Shown: positions 16,771 to 25,575, counted from the first letter of the stretch. The stretch is DNA of 50,111 bases from a bacterium (GCA_027623015.1 JAQBVR010000006.1:1-50111), one strand, 5' to 3'. Numbers and translations are program-made. Notes: generated from the sequence alone by a model not told the origin.

Positions 16771-18306
16771 ATGTCTTTTCATGTCCGCCGCGTTCCAGAC
16801 GATAGGCCAAGTACCATGATGCGTTTGCGTACACTTCTTGGTAATACACTACTGTTTAGTCAGCCAGTGCTACGATTCTATGAATCTTGGAAAGAACGAC
16901 ATGATCAGAAAGTAAAACACCAACGTCATACCCTATTCCTGAAGCGCGCTTTGATGATACTCATCGCAGTATTCTTGGCATTCTTTATGTTTGCGACTGT
17001 CACCAAAGGGCTTACTGCTGTGCACTTCTTCAAGATGGATAGCCTTGTATCACTAGCAGGAACAGATATCCCAACGGATAAGAACGGTCACATCAACCTT
17101 CTTCTTCTCGGACAAGGAGATGAAAGTGGTCAAAGTCTTACCGACACGATCATCGTTGCGAGTATCGATCCAGAAAAAACACACAGTGTCGCACTCCTCT
17201 CTCTCCCAAGAGATATGTACTTCCTTAAAACGGAGAATATGGATAAAGGAAAGCTCAACAGCTTCTTCCGCGACTACAGTAGTTACCTACGTTTTGAAAA
17301 AGGCATGACAAAAGAAGAAGCAGATAAAGAAGCAATTGCAGAGATAGCAGCAGAGCTCGGCAGAAAGCTTGGCATCGAGATTCAACACGCTGCTAAGGTA
17401 GACTTCGAGGCATTTACCCATGTAGTAGATGCATTGGAAGGTATCGACATAGACGTCCCTAGTAACCTCGTCGATACAGAGTATCCAAATGGAAGTTACG
17501 GCTATGAAACATTTGAAATCAATGCAGGCACGCAACACCTCGATGGCGCCACAGCACTAAAGTATGTGCGAAGTCGTCACTCCACCAGTGACTTCTCTCG
17601 TAGTGCTAGACAGCAATCTGTCATCCGTGCTATCGCAGTAAAAGCTCGTGACGACGGCTATGCATTTGACGCAAACTTCATCACAAAGATGCTCCAAACA
17701 TTGCGCGAAAATGTCGTCACTACCATGAATATCCGCCAGATGATCGGACTAGCAGAAATAAGCCGTAAGATCGACCGTGACCGTATAGTCATGCTACAAC
17801 TCAATGACCGAAACGGTCTCTATGGAGAACAAGTCAATGCTGGAGGCTTCTTGTACACTCCACCACGCTCTTTATTTGATGGTTTCTCTGTATTACTCCC
17901 TGTTTCTATTCCAGAGTTCCCTATTTCATGGAAGCAGCCACAGACACTCATGAGGCTCCTCACAAATGCTCGTGGTATCTACGTCAATAACCCCTCTATT
18001 CATATCTTGAACAATGGTGCACCAAGTGGATCCGCCAGAAAGCTTGCCACAGAACTCACACGCTATGGATTCAACGTGGGATTAGTAGCCAATGCTAGCC
18101 TGCCAAATAAACAGGAGCAATCCACCATCTTCACAGATGCCGTGACACAAGAAGAAATGGCACTATTCTTTGCGACACTATTTGACATAGAAATGGTCAC
18201 TGTTCCAGAGGCACTACCCACTAAGTTACAAGGAAACATAACCATTATCATCGGAGAGAATTACAAATTTGCACCATTGCAAAATAGTATCCAGTCTGCC
18301 TCATGA
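16771..18306 (+). CDS. LytR-CpsA-Psr (LCP) family envelope protein
   Basis: The product has 511 residues. The cytoplasmic basic N-terminus is followed by one membrane helix (ALMILIAVFLAFFMFATV). The LCP catalytic domain begins INLLLLGQGDESGQSLTDTI and includes the conserved arginines (LLSLPRDMYF and ALKYVRSRHSTSDFSRSARQ). A LytR_C-type domain follows near the C-terminus (GIYVNNPSIHILNNGAPSGS). LCP enzymes transfer undecaprenyl-linked glycopolymers to peptidoglycan outside the membrane. Its stop overlaps the next start (ATGA), so the next membrane protein is translationally coupled and probably works with it. Confidence 0.92.
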   Translation: MSFHVRRVPDDRPSTMMRLRTLLGNTLLFSQPVLRFYESWKERHDQKVKHQRHTLFLKRALMILIAVFLAFFMFATVTKGLTAVHFFKMDSLVSLAGTDIPTDKNGHINLLLLGQGDESGQSLTDTIIVASIDPEKTHSVALLSLPRDMYFLKTENMDKGKLNSFFRDYSSYLRFEKGMTKEEADKEAIAEIAAELGRKLGIEIQHAAKVDFEAFTHVVDALEGIDIDVPSNLVDTEYPNGSYGYETFEINAGTQHLDGATALKYVRSRHSTSDFSRSARQQSVIRAIAVKARDDGYAFDANFITKMLQTLRENVVTTMNIRQMIGLAEISRKIDRDRIVMLQLNDRNGLYGEQVNAGGFLYTPPRSLFDGFSVLLPVSIPEFPISWKQPQTLMRLLTNARGIYVNNPSIHILNNGAPSGSARKLATELTRYGFNVGLVANASLPNKQEQSTIFTDAVTQEEMALFFATLFDIEMVTVPEALPTKLQGNITIIIGENYKFAPLQNSIQSAS

Positions 18307-19214
18307 CTAAACCACGAGATATCATCGCGCAGGCGTGGGCCATGACCAAGCGTGAGCGTTCCATACGAAAATGGGGATTTGTCGCAGCCCTTCTTGCCAC
18401 CCTTCTCAATACCAAGCTTTTCATCTATCAAGCATGGCTTGTCTATTCGTATTTTCAAGGAGACCCTATCGGTTTTCTTACGATGGAAAAAGTGCTTTTT
18501 GAAAGTATGCCATTCTGGTTCTTCATTGTACTTATGGTGTTCTTCGGAGCACTGCTCATCATAGAATGCCTTTTCCCACATCTTGCGAAGGGGGCGATCA
18601 TCGGACTTGCAGCAAAGTCTCACAAAAAAGAAGAGGTAAAAGGAGGGCTTGTACTAGCGCTTTACAACTTCTTTCCACTCTTTGCTCTCCATGAACTCCT
18701 TGTACTGAGTAGTTTTACTATGGCCGTCACTCTCTGCTCCCTTGCACTACGCTATGGCGGAGGTGCAGGCCCTATCATGGCCATCATACTAGTATGCGCT
18801 TGGGTGCTAAGTAACATCCTCGAGTTCTTTTGGATCTTTGCAGAAGAAGCAGTAGTCATCCGCAAACATGGTATGCGTGATGCCATACGAACAAGCTTCA
18901 AACTTGTCATTAGTTACCTTGGGCACGTGGTATTTCTTATCTTGCTCATGTTCATCATCATCCTTCGCATCTTTGCAAACCTACTTATGGTCGTACTCGT
19001 ACCAGGTATCGTACTTGGAGTAGGGTTCCTACTAGGAACATTTCTACCGCCTGTTATCAGCTACTCAGTTTCAGCCATAGTTGGATTACTTCTTATCGGT
19101 GTCGCAAGCTACCTCTTTAGCTACTTAGAAATATTCCGTCAAACAGTGTGGACGATTACGTATATAGAATTGAGCAAATTGAAGGAATTGGATGTGATTG
19201 AGACAAAGTTATAG
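18303..19214 (+). CDS. Polytopic membrane protein coupled to the LCP gene
   Basis: The product has 303 residues with about six membrane helices, including WGFVAALLATLLNTKLFIYQ, FWFFIVLMVFFGALLIIECL, VVFLILLMFIIILRIFANLL and a final IVGLLLIGVASYLFSYLEIF. There are no catalytic motifs. The central part (AEEAVVIRKHGMRDAIRTSF) resembles a cytoplasmic loop of DUF-type integral membrane proteins. The gene starts inside the LCP stop codon (ATGA overlap). The last codons and stop (AAG TTA TAG) lie within a TTATAAC-type repeat, so the C-terminus may have been redefined by the repeat. Function unknown. Confidence 0.75.
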   Translation: MTKPRDIIAQAWAMTKRERSIRKWGFVAALLATLLNTKLFIYQAWLVYSYFQGDPIGFLTMEKVLFESMPFWFFIVLMVFFGALLIIECLFPHLAKGAIIGLAAKSHKKEEVKGGLVLALYNFFPLFALHELLVLSSFTMAVTLCSLALRYGGGAGPIMAIILVCAWVLSNILEFFWIFAEEAVVIRKHGMRDAIRTSFKLVISYLGHVVFLILLMFIIILRIFANLLMVVLVPGIVLGVGFLLGTFLPPVISYSVSAIVGLLLIGVASYLFSYLEIFRQTVWTITYIELSKLKELDVIETKL

Positions 19215-19280
19215 GTTGTAGGTTGTAAGTTGTAAATTTTAGGTTGTCCATTTTATGGTCGAAACTTATAACCTATAACA
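19209..19280. repeat. Inverted heptad repeat, GTTATAGG family (copy 3)
   Basis: The left arm GTTATAGGTTGTAGGTTGTA includes the stop codon of the preceding gene. The right arm is AAACTTATAACCTATAACA. Confidence 0.75.
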
Positions 19281-19290
19281 AAAAAAATCC

Positions 19291-19319
19291 TTGACAGTGC
19301 ACATCCGTACACCTACTAT
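19291..19319 (+). promoter_or_regulatory. lexA promoter
   Basis: Consensus -35 TTGACA (19291-19296), a 17-nt spacer and -10 TACTAT (19314-19319). The predicted start is near 19326, inside the SOS operator. Confidence 0.8.
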
Positions 19320-19322
19320 GGT

Positions 19323-19334
19323 GAACGACCGTTC
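19323..19334. promoter_or_regulatory. LexA operator (SOS box), GAAC-N4-GTTC
   Basis: GAACGACCGTTC is a perfect palindromic half-site pair of the type bound by Gram-positive LexA (GAAC-N4-GTTC). It begins 4 nt after the -10 box and covers +1, so LexA would block its own transcription. Confidence 0.8.
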
Positions 19335-19350
19335 ATTCCCCCAGTCAACC

Positions 19351-19953
19351 ATGACGCTGACACCCCACCAACGCACCGTACTAAACTACATCCGTGAGTT
19401 TCAACACAAACGTGGGTATTCGCCGTCACTCGCTGACTTAGCACTTGCCTTCGGCGTACGCAGTAAAAATGCGATTGCAAAAGTTGTAAATGTACTCGTG
19501 CGAGAGAAACAATTGGAGAAAGATCCAAAAGGACGCATCAAGATTATCGAAATCCATGAAGCAGAAATACCAGAGGCAATGACACTACCCCTCTTCGGCC
19601 CTATCGCTGCTGGTTTTGCAGCACCTGTAGAAGAGCAAGCAGAAGAGATGATCACACTCGACGATTATCTTGTTCGTGACCGTGCATCCACATTCCTTCT
19701 GCGCGTAAAGGGAGACAGTATGATAGACGCAGGTATCCATGAAGGAGACCTTGTTGTTGTCGAACGTGGAAAGGAGCCACGCGTCAATGAGATCGTCGTT
19801 GGTGTACTCGATGGAGAGTTCACACTCAAGCGTCTCAAACGAAACAAAGGTAAATACTATCTACAAGCCGAAAACCCCGCCTATCCCGACATGTATGCGA
19901 TGGAAGAGCTACAAGTCGCAGGAGTCGTGAAGAGCGTGATACGGAAATACTAG
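19351..19953 (+). CDS. lexA: SOS repressor LexA
   Basis: The product has 200 residues. The N-terminal winged helix is LTPHQRTVLNYIREFQHKRG followed by YSPSLADLALAFGVRSKNAI. The autocleavage Ala-Gly lies in FGPIAAGFAAPVEEQ. The catalytic Ser is in VKGDSMIDAGIHEGDLVVVE and the catalytic Lys in LDGEFTLKRL. RecA-stimulated self-cleavage releases repression of DNA-damage genes. I start at the ATG at 19351 because the longer open frame overlaps the -35 box and the operator. The neighbouring Y-family polymerase gene is the expected SOS partner. Confidence 0.95.
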   Translation: MTLTPHQRTVLNYIREFQHKRGYSPSLADLALAFGVRSKNAIAKVVNVLVREKQLEKDPKGRIKIIEIHEAEIPEAMTLPLFGPIAAGFAAPVEEQAEEMITLDDYLVRDRASTFLLRVKGDSMIDAGIHEGDLVVVERGKEPRVNEIVVGVLDGEFTLKRLKRNKGKYYLQAENPAYPDMYAMEELQVAGVVKSVIRKY

Positions 19954-20026
19954 TTATAAGTTGTATGTTGTAAGTTCTAAGTTGGAATTACAGAACATAT
20001 AACCTATAACCTATAACTTACAACCA
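19953..20026. repeat. Inverted heptad repeat, GTTATAAG family (copy 4)
   Basis: The left arm GTTATAAGTTGTATGTTGTA starts at the last base of the lexA stop. The right arm is ATAACCTATAACCTATAACT. It fills the whole gap between lexA and the polymerase gene. TACAAC at its end lies 7 nt before the ATG at 20032 and could serve as a -10 box. Confidence 0.75.
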
Positions 20027-20031
20027 CAAAA

Positions 20032-21219
20032 ATGACCTTCGCTCACATCGACGCCGACGCCTTCTTCGCCTCTGCCCTACAGAGAAAGTATCCGTCACTC
20101 AGAGGCAAACCTCTTCTCGCTCTAGGTATGGGTGGAGGATGTGTTATAGCAGCGAGCTACGAAGCAAAAGCTTTTGGAATAAAGACTGGCATGCGACTTG
20201 TAGAGGCTCGCAAGCTCTGCCCCAGTGCTACCGCTGTCCCCTCAGACTTTCGCGAAGCCTGTGCGGCTTCACAAGAGATCGAAGATATCCTGAAAGAACA
20301 ATGCCCCGTCCTCGAGAAGTACTCTGTCGATGAGTGGTTCGCAGAACTCAAAGCTCTCGTGGGAGGTATACCAAAGAACTGTGATGAGTGGGCACAGCGA
20401 ATGCAGACCGATGTGAGTAATCGTGTAGGGCTCACAGTCTCCATAGGCATTGGCTCAACTATCACGCTATCGAAGATGGCTAGTGAGTATCGTAAGCCTG
20501 CGGGAGTCACCGTCATCACAGACAACGAAGCCTTCCTGCGAGACCGCCCTGCAGCAGCTATCCCCGGTATAGGCCCTCGGCGCGAGCTCCATGCTGAGTC
20601 CGAAGGATGGCACACCGCATGGGACTTCGCTCAGGCAGATGCCGAGCGTGTCTCTACGCTCTTTGGAAAGAGTGGACGTGAGTTACAGTCCGAACTCCAA
20701 GGCACAGCCGTCTATGACATCCAGAGGGCACACGTCCCACCAAAGTCGATTTCTCGATGTAGAAGTTTTCGTGCGACCACAGACCAGTTGGTAATGTTCT
20801 CTCACTTACTAGACCACCTTACCTTTACCGTCATGAAGATGCGCCGAGAGCACCTCATGTGCACCGAGATACAAGTATGGCTCCGTGACGCTACCTACAA
20901 GCACGCAGGGCGGCGTTGTAAGCTCCCTCAACCAATGGATACCGAGGAACAGATCCTTGTGTACCTACGCTCCAGCTTCACCTCTCTCATCAAAGAAATC
21001 CCCCGCTCTACACAAGCAGGATTTTGCGTTGCAGGACTCCGTCCAAAGGCGACTCAGCAGTTCTCTCTCTTCGAGGCACCAGAGAAAACCAAAGGGAGTG
21101 AGGACATGCAGTCCACCCTCGATAGTATCCACGATCGCTACGGTCGTGATGCCATCGTCCGTGCATCTGCTACTCCTACCAAAGGCGATAAGAAAGCTTC
21201 GTTAAATGTTATTGAGTAA
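20032..21219 (+). CDS. dinB: Y-family DNA polymerase (Pol IV type)
   Basis: The product has 395 residues. The palm metal ligands are present in HIDADAFFASALQRKYPSLR and, with the usual YSVDEAF altered, in KYSVDEWFAELKAL (Asp-Glu kept). The finger and thumb motifs are IAASYEAKAFGIKTGMRL, SIGIGSTITLSKMASEYRKP and the helix-hairpin-helix AAIPGIGPRR. The C-terminal QQFSLFEAP is a beta-clamp binding motif. The enzyme performs error-prone translesion synthesis. It lies 78 nt after lexA; I see no separate GAAC-N4-GTTC box in the gap. Its 3' end overlaps valS tail to tail by 11 nt. Confidence 0.9.
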   Translation: MTFAHIDADAFFASALQRKYPSLRGKPLLALGMGGGCVIAASYEAKAFGIKTGMRLVEARKLCPSATAVPSDFREACAASQEIEDILKEQCPVLEKYSVDEWFAELKALVGGIPKNCDEWAQRMQTDVSNRVGLTVSIGIGSTITLSKMASEYRKPAGVTVITDNEAFLRDRPAAAIPGIGPRRELHAESEGWHTAWDFAQADAERVSTLFGKSGRELQSELQGTAVYDIQRAHVPPKSISRCRSFRATTDQLVMFSHLLDHLTFTVMKMRREHLMCTEIQVWLRDATYKHAGRRCKLPQPMDTEEQILVYLRSSFTSLIKEIPRSTQAGFCVAGLRPKATQQFSLFEAPEKTKGSEDMQSTLDSIHDRYGRDAIVRASATPTKGDKKASLNVIE

Positions 21220-23956
21220 GAGACTTCAGTCTCTCTTCCACCTTCTGGAGCTTCTCCTCACTTGTCGCAAGCTTCTGTCTCTCTAGCTCTACCACCTTCT
21301 CCTTTGCATTGGCGACAAACTTCTCATTACCAAGCTTTGCATTGACACCCTTAATGAATCCTTCAAGCTTCTGTTTTTCCTTCGTAAGCTTCTCAAGCTC
21401 TTTGTCTTTATCTATCAAACCATCGAGAGAAAGATGTACTTCGATGTCCTTCATAAACACAGCAACAGCATTCTCTGGCTTCGCTGCATCTGGATGTGTA
21501 TCGATAGTCAGACTCTCCACCTTTGCCATACGCTTTATCTGCTCGTTCTGCGCTTCAAGAAGCTCTCCGTGAGACTGGGTGATGAGTGTGACCGTTACGT
21601 TCTTTCCTGGCTCGATGCCTTGTTCAGATCGCAATGTTCGTACCGCAGAGATCACATCGATAACCGTCTGCAGCTCATCTTGGGCAGATTGATCTTTAAG
21701 CTTGGCATTGGATGTCACCCAATCAGATGAGATGAGCATGCCTGCATCTTTTGACTTGATACTTGCCCACAATTCTTCAGTCACAAACGGACAGTACGGA
21801 TGAAGTAGTGTCACGATTGATCGTAGAACATGCACAAGAACTTCTGGGTTCGCCTCACCTTTACTCAACTCCAAGTACCAGTCACAGAAGTAATCCCACG
21901 TAAACGAATACAGTCTCTCTCCAACTTCACTAAGACGATACTCATCGAGGCCTTTTGAAACGTCATCAATTAATTGCTGTAGAGCAGATAAAACAGCACG
22001 ATCCGCCAAAGAAAGATTTGAGATTTGAGATTTGAGATTTGAGATTTCAGCAGGTTCTAGTGAAGCAGCTTCACACTGCATCAGTACAAAACGAGAGGCG
22101 TTCCAAAGTTTGTTTATGAAGTTTCTGTACCCTGCGATCTTCTCTTCGTAGAGCCCAAAATCATTCCCTGGACTCTGCCCAACGATCATCGACATACGTA
22201 GAGCATCTGCACCGTACTTCGGAATGATCTCAAGAGGATCTATACATGTGGATGGATCGGACTTACTCATCTTCTTTCCATCTCGTGTGCGCACCATCCC
22301 GTGAAGGTAGACCGTATCGAACGGAAGGTCTCCGATGTTGTACGTTGTCATCAAGATCATACGAGCAACCCAGAAAAAGATGATATCGTACCCTGTCTCT
22401 AGTACCTGATTAGGGTGAAAACGCTGGAAGTCTGGACTCTTCTCTAGCATTTTTTCCAAGCTGAGAGAAAGATCCTTCGTAGCATCATGATCAATAAGCG
22501 TACTCCACGTCCAAAGTGCCGAGCTAAACCATGTATCGAGTGTGTCTGGGTCTTGATGCACTGGAGAACCACACGCTTCATGAATATCTGTTCCTTCTGG
22601 ACTCACATTGCGAAAGCTCATTGGTACCTCTTTCCCATCTACAGTTTCCGTACATTTGCTGCAGTAATACACAGGAATACGATGCCCCCACCAGATCTGA
22701 CGAGAGATGCACCAGTCACGTAAGTTTTCTATCCAGTGAAAGTAGGTCTTCTTAAATCGCTCGGGGATAATATGTACTTCATCATTGCGAACTACGTCGA
22801 ACATCACATCTTTGAGGCTCAGAGACTTGCCAGCCCACTTACCCTTCCACGTATCTAGCTTCTTGTTTACATCAACAAACCACTGTTCACGAATCTGCGG
22901 TTCGATCATCCCGCCGCCACGACTATTGGTAGCGATTTTGTTTTCGTAGTTCTCTTCTGTCTTTACCAGTAGTCCTTTCTTCTCAAGCTTCGCAAGTATC
23001 TTCGGACGCGCTTCTACTATGCTCATACCTTCAAACTCTTGAGCAATAGAGAGGAGCTTTCCATCGAAATCAATGACTTGTTCCTTGTCGAGCCCATGAC
23101 GCTCTGCAATATCGAAGTCTACCTGTGTATGCCACGGCGTGATCGTCATACACCCCGTACCAAACTCAGGATCTATCGCTTCGTCTTTGATGACTGTCGC
23201 AGTGATGGGCCCGTTGATCCACTCGCACTCAAAGGTATCGCCATGCTTGAAGTCTTTGTACCGCTTATCATCTGGATGTACTACTACGCACTTGTCACCG
23301 AACTTCGTCTCGGGTCGTACTGTACCGATCTGAAATGGTCCGTACTGGAGCGTATAGAAGGGAACCTTTTGTTCCTTCCAGTTCACTTCTTCATCAGACA
23401 CGTTTGTCTTGAGTTTTGGATCCCAGTTCACGATGCGGTGTCCACGGTAGATAAGTCCATCGTTATACATATTGCAAAATACCTCTCGCACAAGACGTGA
23501 ACGAGGTTCGTCCATAGTGTATGCCTCACGACTCCAGTCACAGCTACTACCCATCTTTCTGATCTGATTGCGAATAGTGTCTTGGCTTTTATCGACAAAA
23601 GAGATGATCCTCTTGAGCACCTCTTCTCTCCCAAGCTCTTCACGCGGATCTTTTATACGTTCTTCTTCTTGGATCTTTTTGATCACGACATTTTCTGTAG
23701 CGATAGCAGCATGGTCAGTCCCTGGAATCCAAAGAGCCGCCTTGCCCTGCATACGCTGGTAGCGCGTAAAGATGTCCTGGAGAGAGAGCATCACCGCATG
23801 ACCAAGGTGCAACTGCCCTGTGGCGTTTGGAAGAGGCATGCTCACTGTAAACGCCTCCTTGCTCTCATCTTCACTAGGCTTAAAAGCCCCAGACTCCTCC
23901 CACATCTTATAGATGCGGTCTTCAGTCTTCGATGGATCGTAGGCTTTGTCTAGCAT
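21209..23956 (-). CDS. valS: Valyl-tRNA synthetase
   Basis: The product has 915 residues, a class I synthetase. The HIGH motif reads HLGH near residue 50, followed by ALWIPGTDHAAIATENVV, the ValRS form. The editing CP1 domain lies in the middle. KMSKS occurs as GKKMSKSDPSTC near residue 560. The anticodon-binding domain is followed by the C-terminal coiled-coil arm (LEKLTKEKQKLEGFIKGVNA) typical of ValRS. It charges tRNA-Val. An unusual insert, EISNLKSQISNL near residues 634-646, is encoded by a GATTTGAGATTTGAG tandem repeat between the catalytic and anticodon domains. Start 23956: TAAGAT lies exactly 6 nt upstream and TTGAGC 17 nt further. Confidence 0.96.
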   Translation of the reverse strand: MLDKAYDPSKTEDRIYKMWEESGAFKPSEDESKEAFTVSMPLPNATGQLHLGHAVMLSLQDIFTRYQRMQGKAALWIPGTDHAAIATENVVIKKIQEEERIKDPREELGREEVLKRIISFVDKSQDTIRNQIRKMGSSCDWSREAYTMDEPRSRLVREVFCNMYNDGLIYRGHRIVNWDPKLKTNVSDEEVNWKEQKVPFYTLQYGPFQIGTVRPETKFGDKCVVVHPDDKRYKDFKHGDTFECEWINGPITATVIKDEAIDPEFGTGCMTITPWHTQVDFDIAERHGLDKEQVIDFDGKLLSIAQEFEGMSIVEARPKILAKLEKKGLLVKTEENYENKIATNSRGGGMIEPQIREQWFVDVNKKLDTWKGKWAGKSLSLKDVMFDVVRNDEVHIIPERFKKTYFHWIENLRDWCISRQIWWGHRIPVYYCSKCTETVDGKEVPMSFRNVSPEGTDIHEACGSPVHQDPDTLDTWFSSALWTWSTLIDHDATKDLSLSLEKMLEKSPDFQRFHPNQVLETGYDIIFFWVARMILMTTYNIGDLPFDTVYLHGMVRTRDGKKMSKSDPSTCIDPLEIIPKYGADALRMSMIVGQSPGNDFGLYEEKIAGYRNFINKLWNASRFVLMQCEAASLEPAEISNLKSQISNLSLADRAVLSALQQLIDDVSKGLDEYRLSEVGERLYSFTWDYFCDWYLELSKGEANPEVLVHVLRSIVTLLHPYCPFVTEELWASIKSKDAGMLISSDWVTSNAKLKDQSAQDELQTVIDVISAVRTLRSEQGIEPGKNVTVTLITQSHGELLEAQNEQIKRMAKVESLTIDTHPDAAKPENAVAVFMKDIEVHLSLDGLIDKDKELEKLTKEKQKLEGFIKGVNAKLGNEKFVANAKEKVVELERQKLATSEEKLQKVEERLKSLTQ
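22017..22046. repeat. In-frame GATTTGA heptad repeat inside valS
   Basis: Four tandem copies of GATTTGA. They encode the NLKSQISN-type insert in ValRS. The unit type resembles the intergenic elements at 380-459. Confidence 0.85.
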
Positions 23957-23962
23957 AGAGAG

Positions 23963-23991
23963 ATCTTAGGGGTAATGAGTGCATTGCTCAA
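23963..23991 (-). promoter_or_regulatory. valS promoter, leaderless
   Basis: Minus strand -35 TTGAGC (23991-23986), a 17-nt spacer, -10 TAAGAT (23968-23963), then exactly 6 nt to the ATG at 23956. Confidence 0.65.
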
Positions 23992-24025
23992 TGTAGGTAG
24001 TGTAAAATTACATCGTTTTCACTAT

Positions 24026-24775
24026 ATGACCTACGCCCTTATCACTGGCGCAAGCTCTGGCATAGGAGAAGCATGTGCCAAATCTTTAGCAAAAGACGGA
24101 AGAAACCTCATACTCATAGCTCGAAGTATAGAAAAGCTCGATACACTCAAAAGGGAACTCGAAGACGCCTACGAGGTCTCTGTTCTTGTGTATCAAGTAG
24201 ATCTAGCAGAGATAACAGACATAGAAGCGCTCTTCACATCTATTGCAGATAAGGACATCGATATAGTCATAAATAACGCAGGTCTGGCTCTAGGAAAGTC
24301 TTCTATAGAAGATTACGCATGGGAAGACTACAACCAGATGATCGAGATCAACATAAAGGCATTCACCAGAGTGGCGCAGCTTGCAATACCCCACCTCAAG
24401 CGTACACAAGGGCACATCATCAATATGAGTTCTGTAGCAGGGCTCGAAGCATACGAGGGAGGCTCTGTGTACTGTGGCACCAAAGCCTACGTAAAGATGA
24501 TCAGCAAGGCTCTACGCATTGACCTTGCAGGCACAGGTATCCGTGTAACAGATATAGCCCCAGGAGCTGTAGAAACAAACTTCTCAAACGTGCGGTTTAA
24601 AGGTGACGCAGACATCGCAAAGAAGGTCTATGAAGGCTTCACCCCACTTCAAGCAAGCGACATAGCAGACGCAGCTCTCTTCGCTCTTTCACGACCTGCA
24701 AGCGTCAACATTGAATATATGCTCATCATGCCTACTGCGCAGGCAAGTGCGACCCGTCTCGTAAAGGAATCATAA
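24026..24775 (+). CDS. Short-chain dehydrogenase/reductase (SDR)
   Basis: The product has 249 residues with the classical SDR pattern. The NAD(P) motif is ALITGASSGIGEACAKSLAK. NNAG lies in DIVINNAGLALGKSSIEDY. The catalytic Ser is in IINMSSVAGLEAY, and the YxxxK in VYCGTKAYVKM has Cys-Gly-Thr between Tyr and Lys. The post-active-site stretch is VTDIAPGAVETNFSNVRF. The sequence is of the YdfG / 3-hydroxy-acid dehydrogenase type, but the substrate is not certain. I use the ATG at 24026 because the fold starts immediately there. The gene is divergent from valS, with about 70 nt between the two starts. Confidence 0.9.
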   Translation: MTYALITGASSGIGEACAKSLAKDGRNLILIARSIEKLDTLKRELEDAYEVSVLVYQVDLAEITDIEALFTSIADKDIDIVINNAGLALGKSSIEDYAWEDYNQMIEINIKAFTRVAQLAIPHLKRTQGHIINMSSVAGLEAYEGGSVYCGTKAYVKMISKALRIDLAGTGIRVTDIAPGAVETNFSNVRFKGDADIAKKVYEGFTPLQASDIADAALFALSRPASVNIEYMLIMPTAQASATRLVKES

Positions 24776-24777
24776 TA

Positions 24778-24804
24778 AAAAACGACCGCCGGTAGAGGGC
24801 GGTC
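24778..24804. terminator. GC-rich hairpin after the SDR gene
   Basis: Stem GACCGCC/GGCGGTC (24784-24790 with 24798-24804), preceded by A5. The T-run lies on the minus-strand side, so its use as a forward terminator is uncertain. Confidence 0.5.
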
Positions 24805-24942
24805 ATTAGACGAAAGAAAGAGCGAATAGTGTTCTTAATAAAAAGAATACCGACACTTTTTACAGGAGGGGGCAGATCTATGCAAGGAATTAGCTATTAT
24901 TACAGCAAAGAAAACTTGATTTAATAGCAGAAGATAGTAGAG

Positions 24943-24948
24943 TAAAAT
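24943..24948 (+). promoter_or_regulatory. -10 box for the 155-aa gene, leaderless
   Basis: TAAAAT ends 5 nt before the ATG at 24954, placing +1 within 1 nt of the start codon. Confidence 0.4.
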
Positions 24949-24953
24949 ACTCT

Positions 24954-25421
24954 ATGATCAACCGTCTCGAATCCAGCGACAACCTCAATGCAAAGACTCA
25001 TACTGGGCAGGTTCTTAAGGATACTGGGCGCTTTCACTTTCGTGCAGATGGTATTCGTCAAACTATAGGAGCACCTATTATGAGCATCGCTCATCCAGTC
25101 GGAAAGATTGGCAATGGTGTGGTGAAAGACTTAGGAAATCTCTTTCTCGATGAAGGAGATAAAATAGCGCCAGAGCCACTTGGTAATGGAAGCTTAAAGC
25201 ACTTACGCAGAGATATACCATCGATCGCAAGGAACACAGGGAATGCAGTGGTAAATCTCATAACTCTTCATCCTCTTCGTGCTACTGGAAATTTGATTAA
25301 TGCAGGCGCAGATGCATTTGACATCGCTATTGTTGATCCACTACTAGATGGTGGAAATCTGATCTTTGGCCATGAAGACGAAAAGAGAAATGGCGTATTC
25401 GCTGAACACGAACTCAACTAA
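24954..25421 (+). CDS. Hypothetical protein (155 aa)
   Basis: The product starts MINRLESSDNLNAKTHTGQV. It is rich in Gly, Asn and Asp, with short hydrophobic patches (IGAPIMSIAHPVGKIGNGVV; GNAVVNLITLHPLRATGNLI) that could be amphipathic or membrane-associating, but no full membrane helix is obvious. Repeated turns of the form xGNxV/xGNLI suggest a repeated structural unit. No family is recognised. A 43-residue membrane protein follows after 2 nt, so the two are co-expressed and may act together. Confidence 0.65.
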   Translation: MINRLESSDNLNAKTHTGQVLKDTGRFHFRADGIRQTIGAPIMSIAHPVGKIGNGVVKDLGNLFLDEGDKIAPEPLGNGSLKHLRRDIPSIARNTGNAVVNLITLHPLRATGNLINAGADAFDIAIVDPLLDGGNLIFGHEDEKRNGVFAEHELN

Positions 25422-25423
25422 GC

Positions 25424-25555
25424 ATGGAAGGCATGGGTGAAGCAGCGGCAGAAGTAGGTGTAGAGGCAGGTGCAGAAATTGGACTAGGGACAATATTGGC
25501 ATACGGAGCAGCCTTTTATATAGGATATAGACTCTTATTTGGTAAAAAGAATTAG
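25424..25555 (+). CDS. Small membrane protein (43 aa)
   Basis: The frame reads MEGMGEAAAEVGVEAGAEIG, then one membrane helix (LGTILAYGAAFYIGYRLLF) and a basic GKKN end. It begins 2 nt after the stop of the preceding gene, implying translational coupling. The acidic start, single helix and positive tail fit a small inner-membrane protein. No homologue is recognised. Confidence 0.55.
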   Translation: MEGMGEAAAEVGVEAGAEIGLGTILAYGAAFYIGYRLLFGKKN

Positions 25556-25575
25556 AAAAAGAAGCATGGGGTGAA

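Noticed and set aside
19291-19350. Longer LexA start, beginning at the TTGACA
   Set aside because: It would translate the -35 box, the -10 box and the SOS operator; the family start matches the ATG at 19351.
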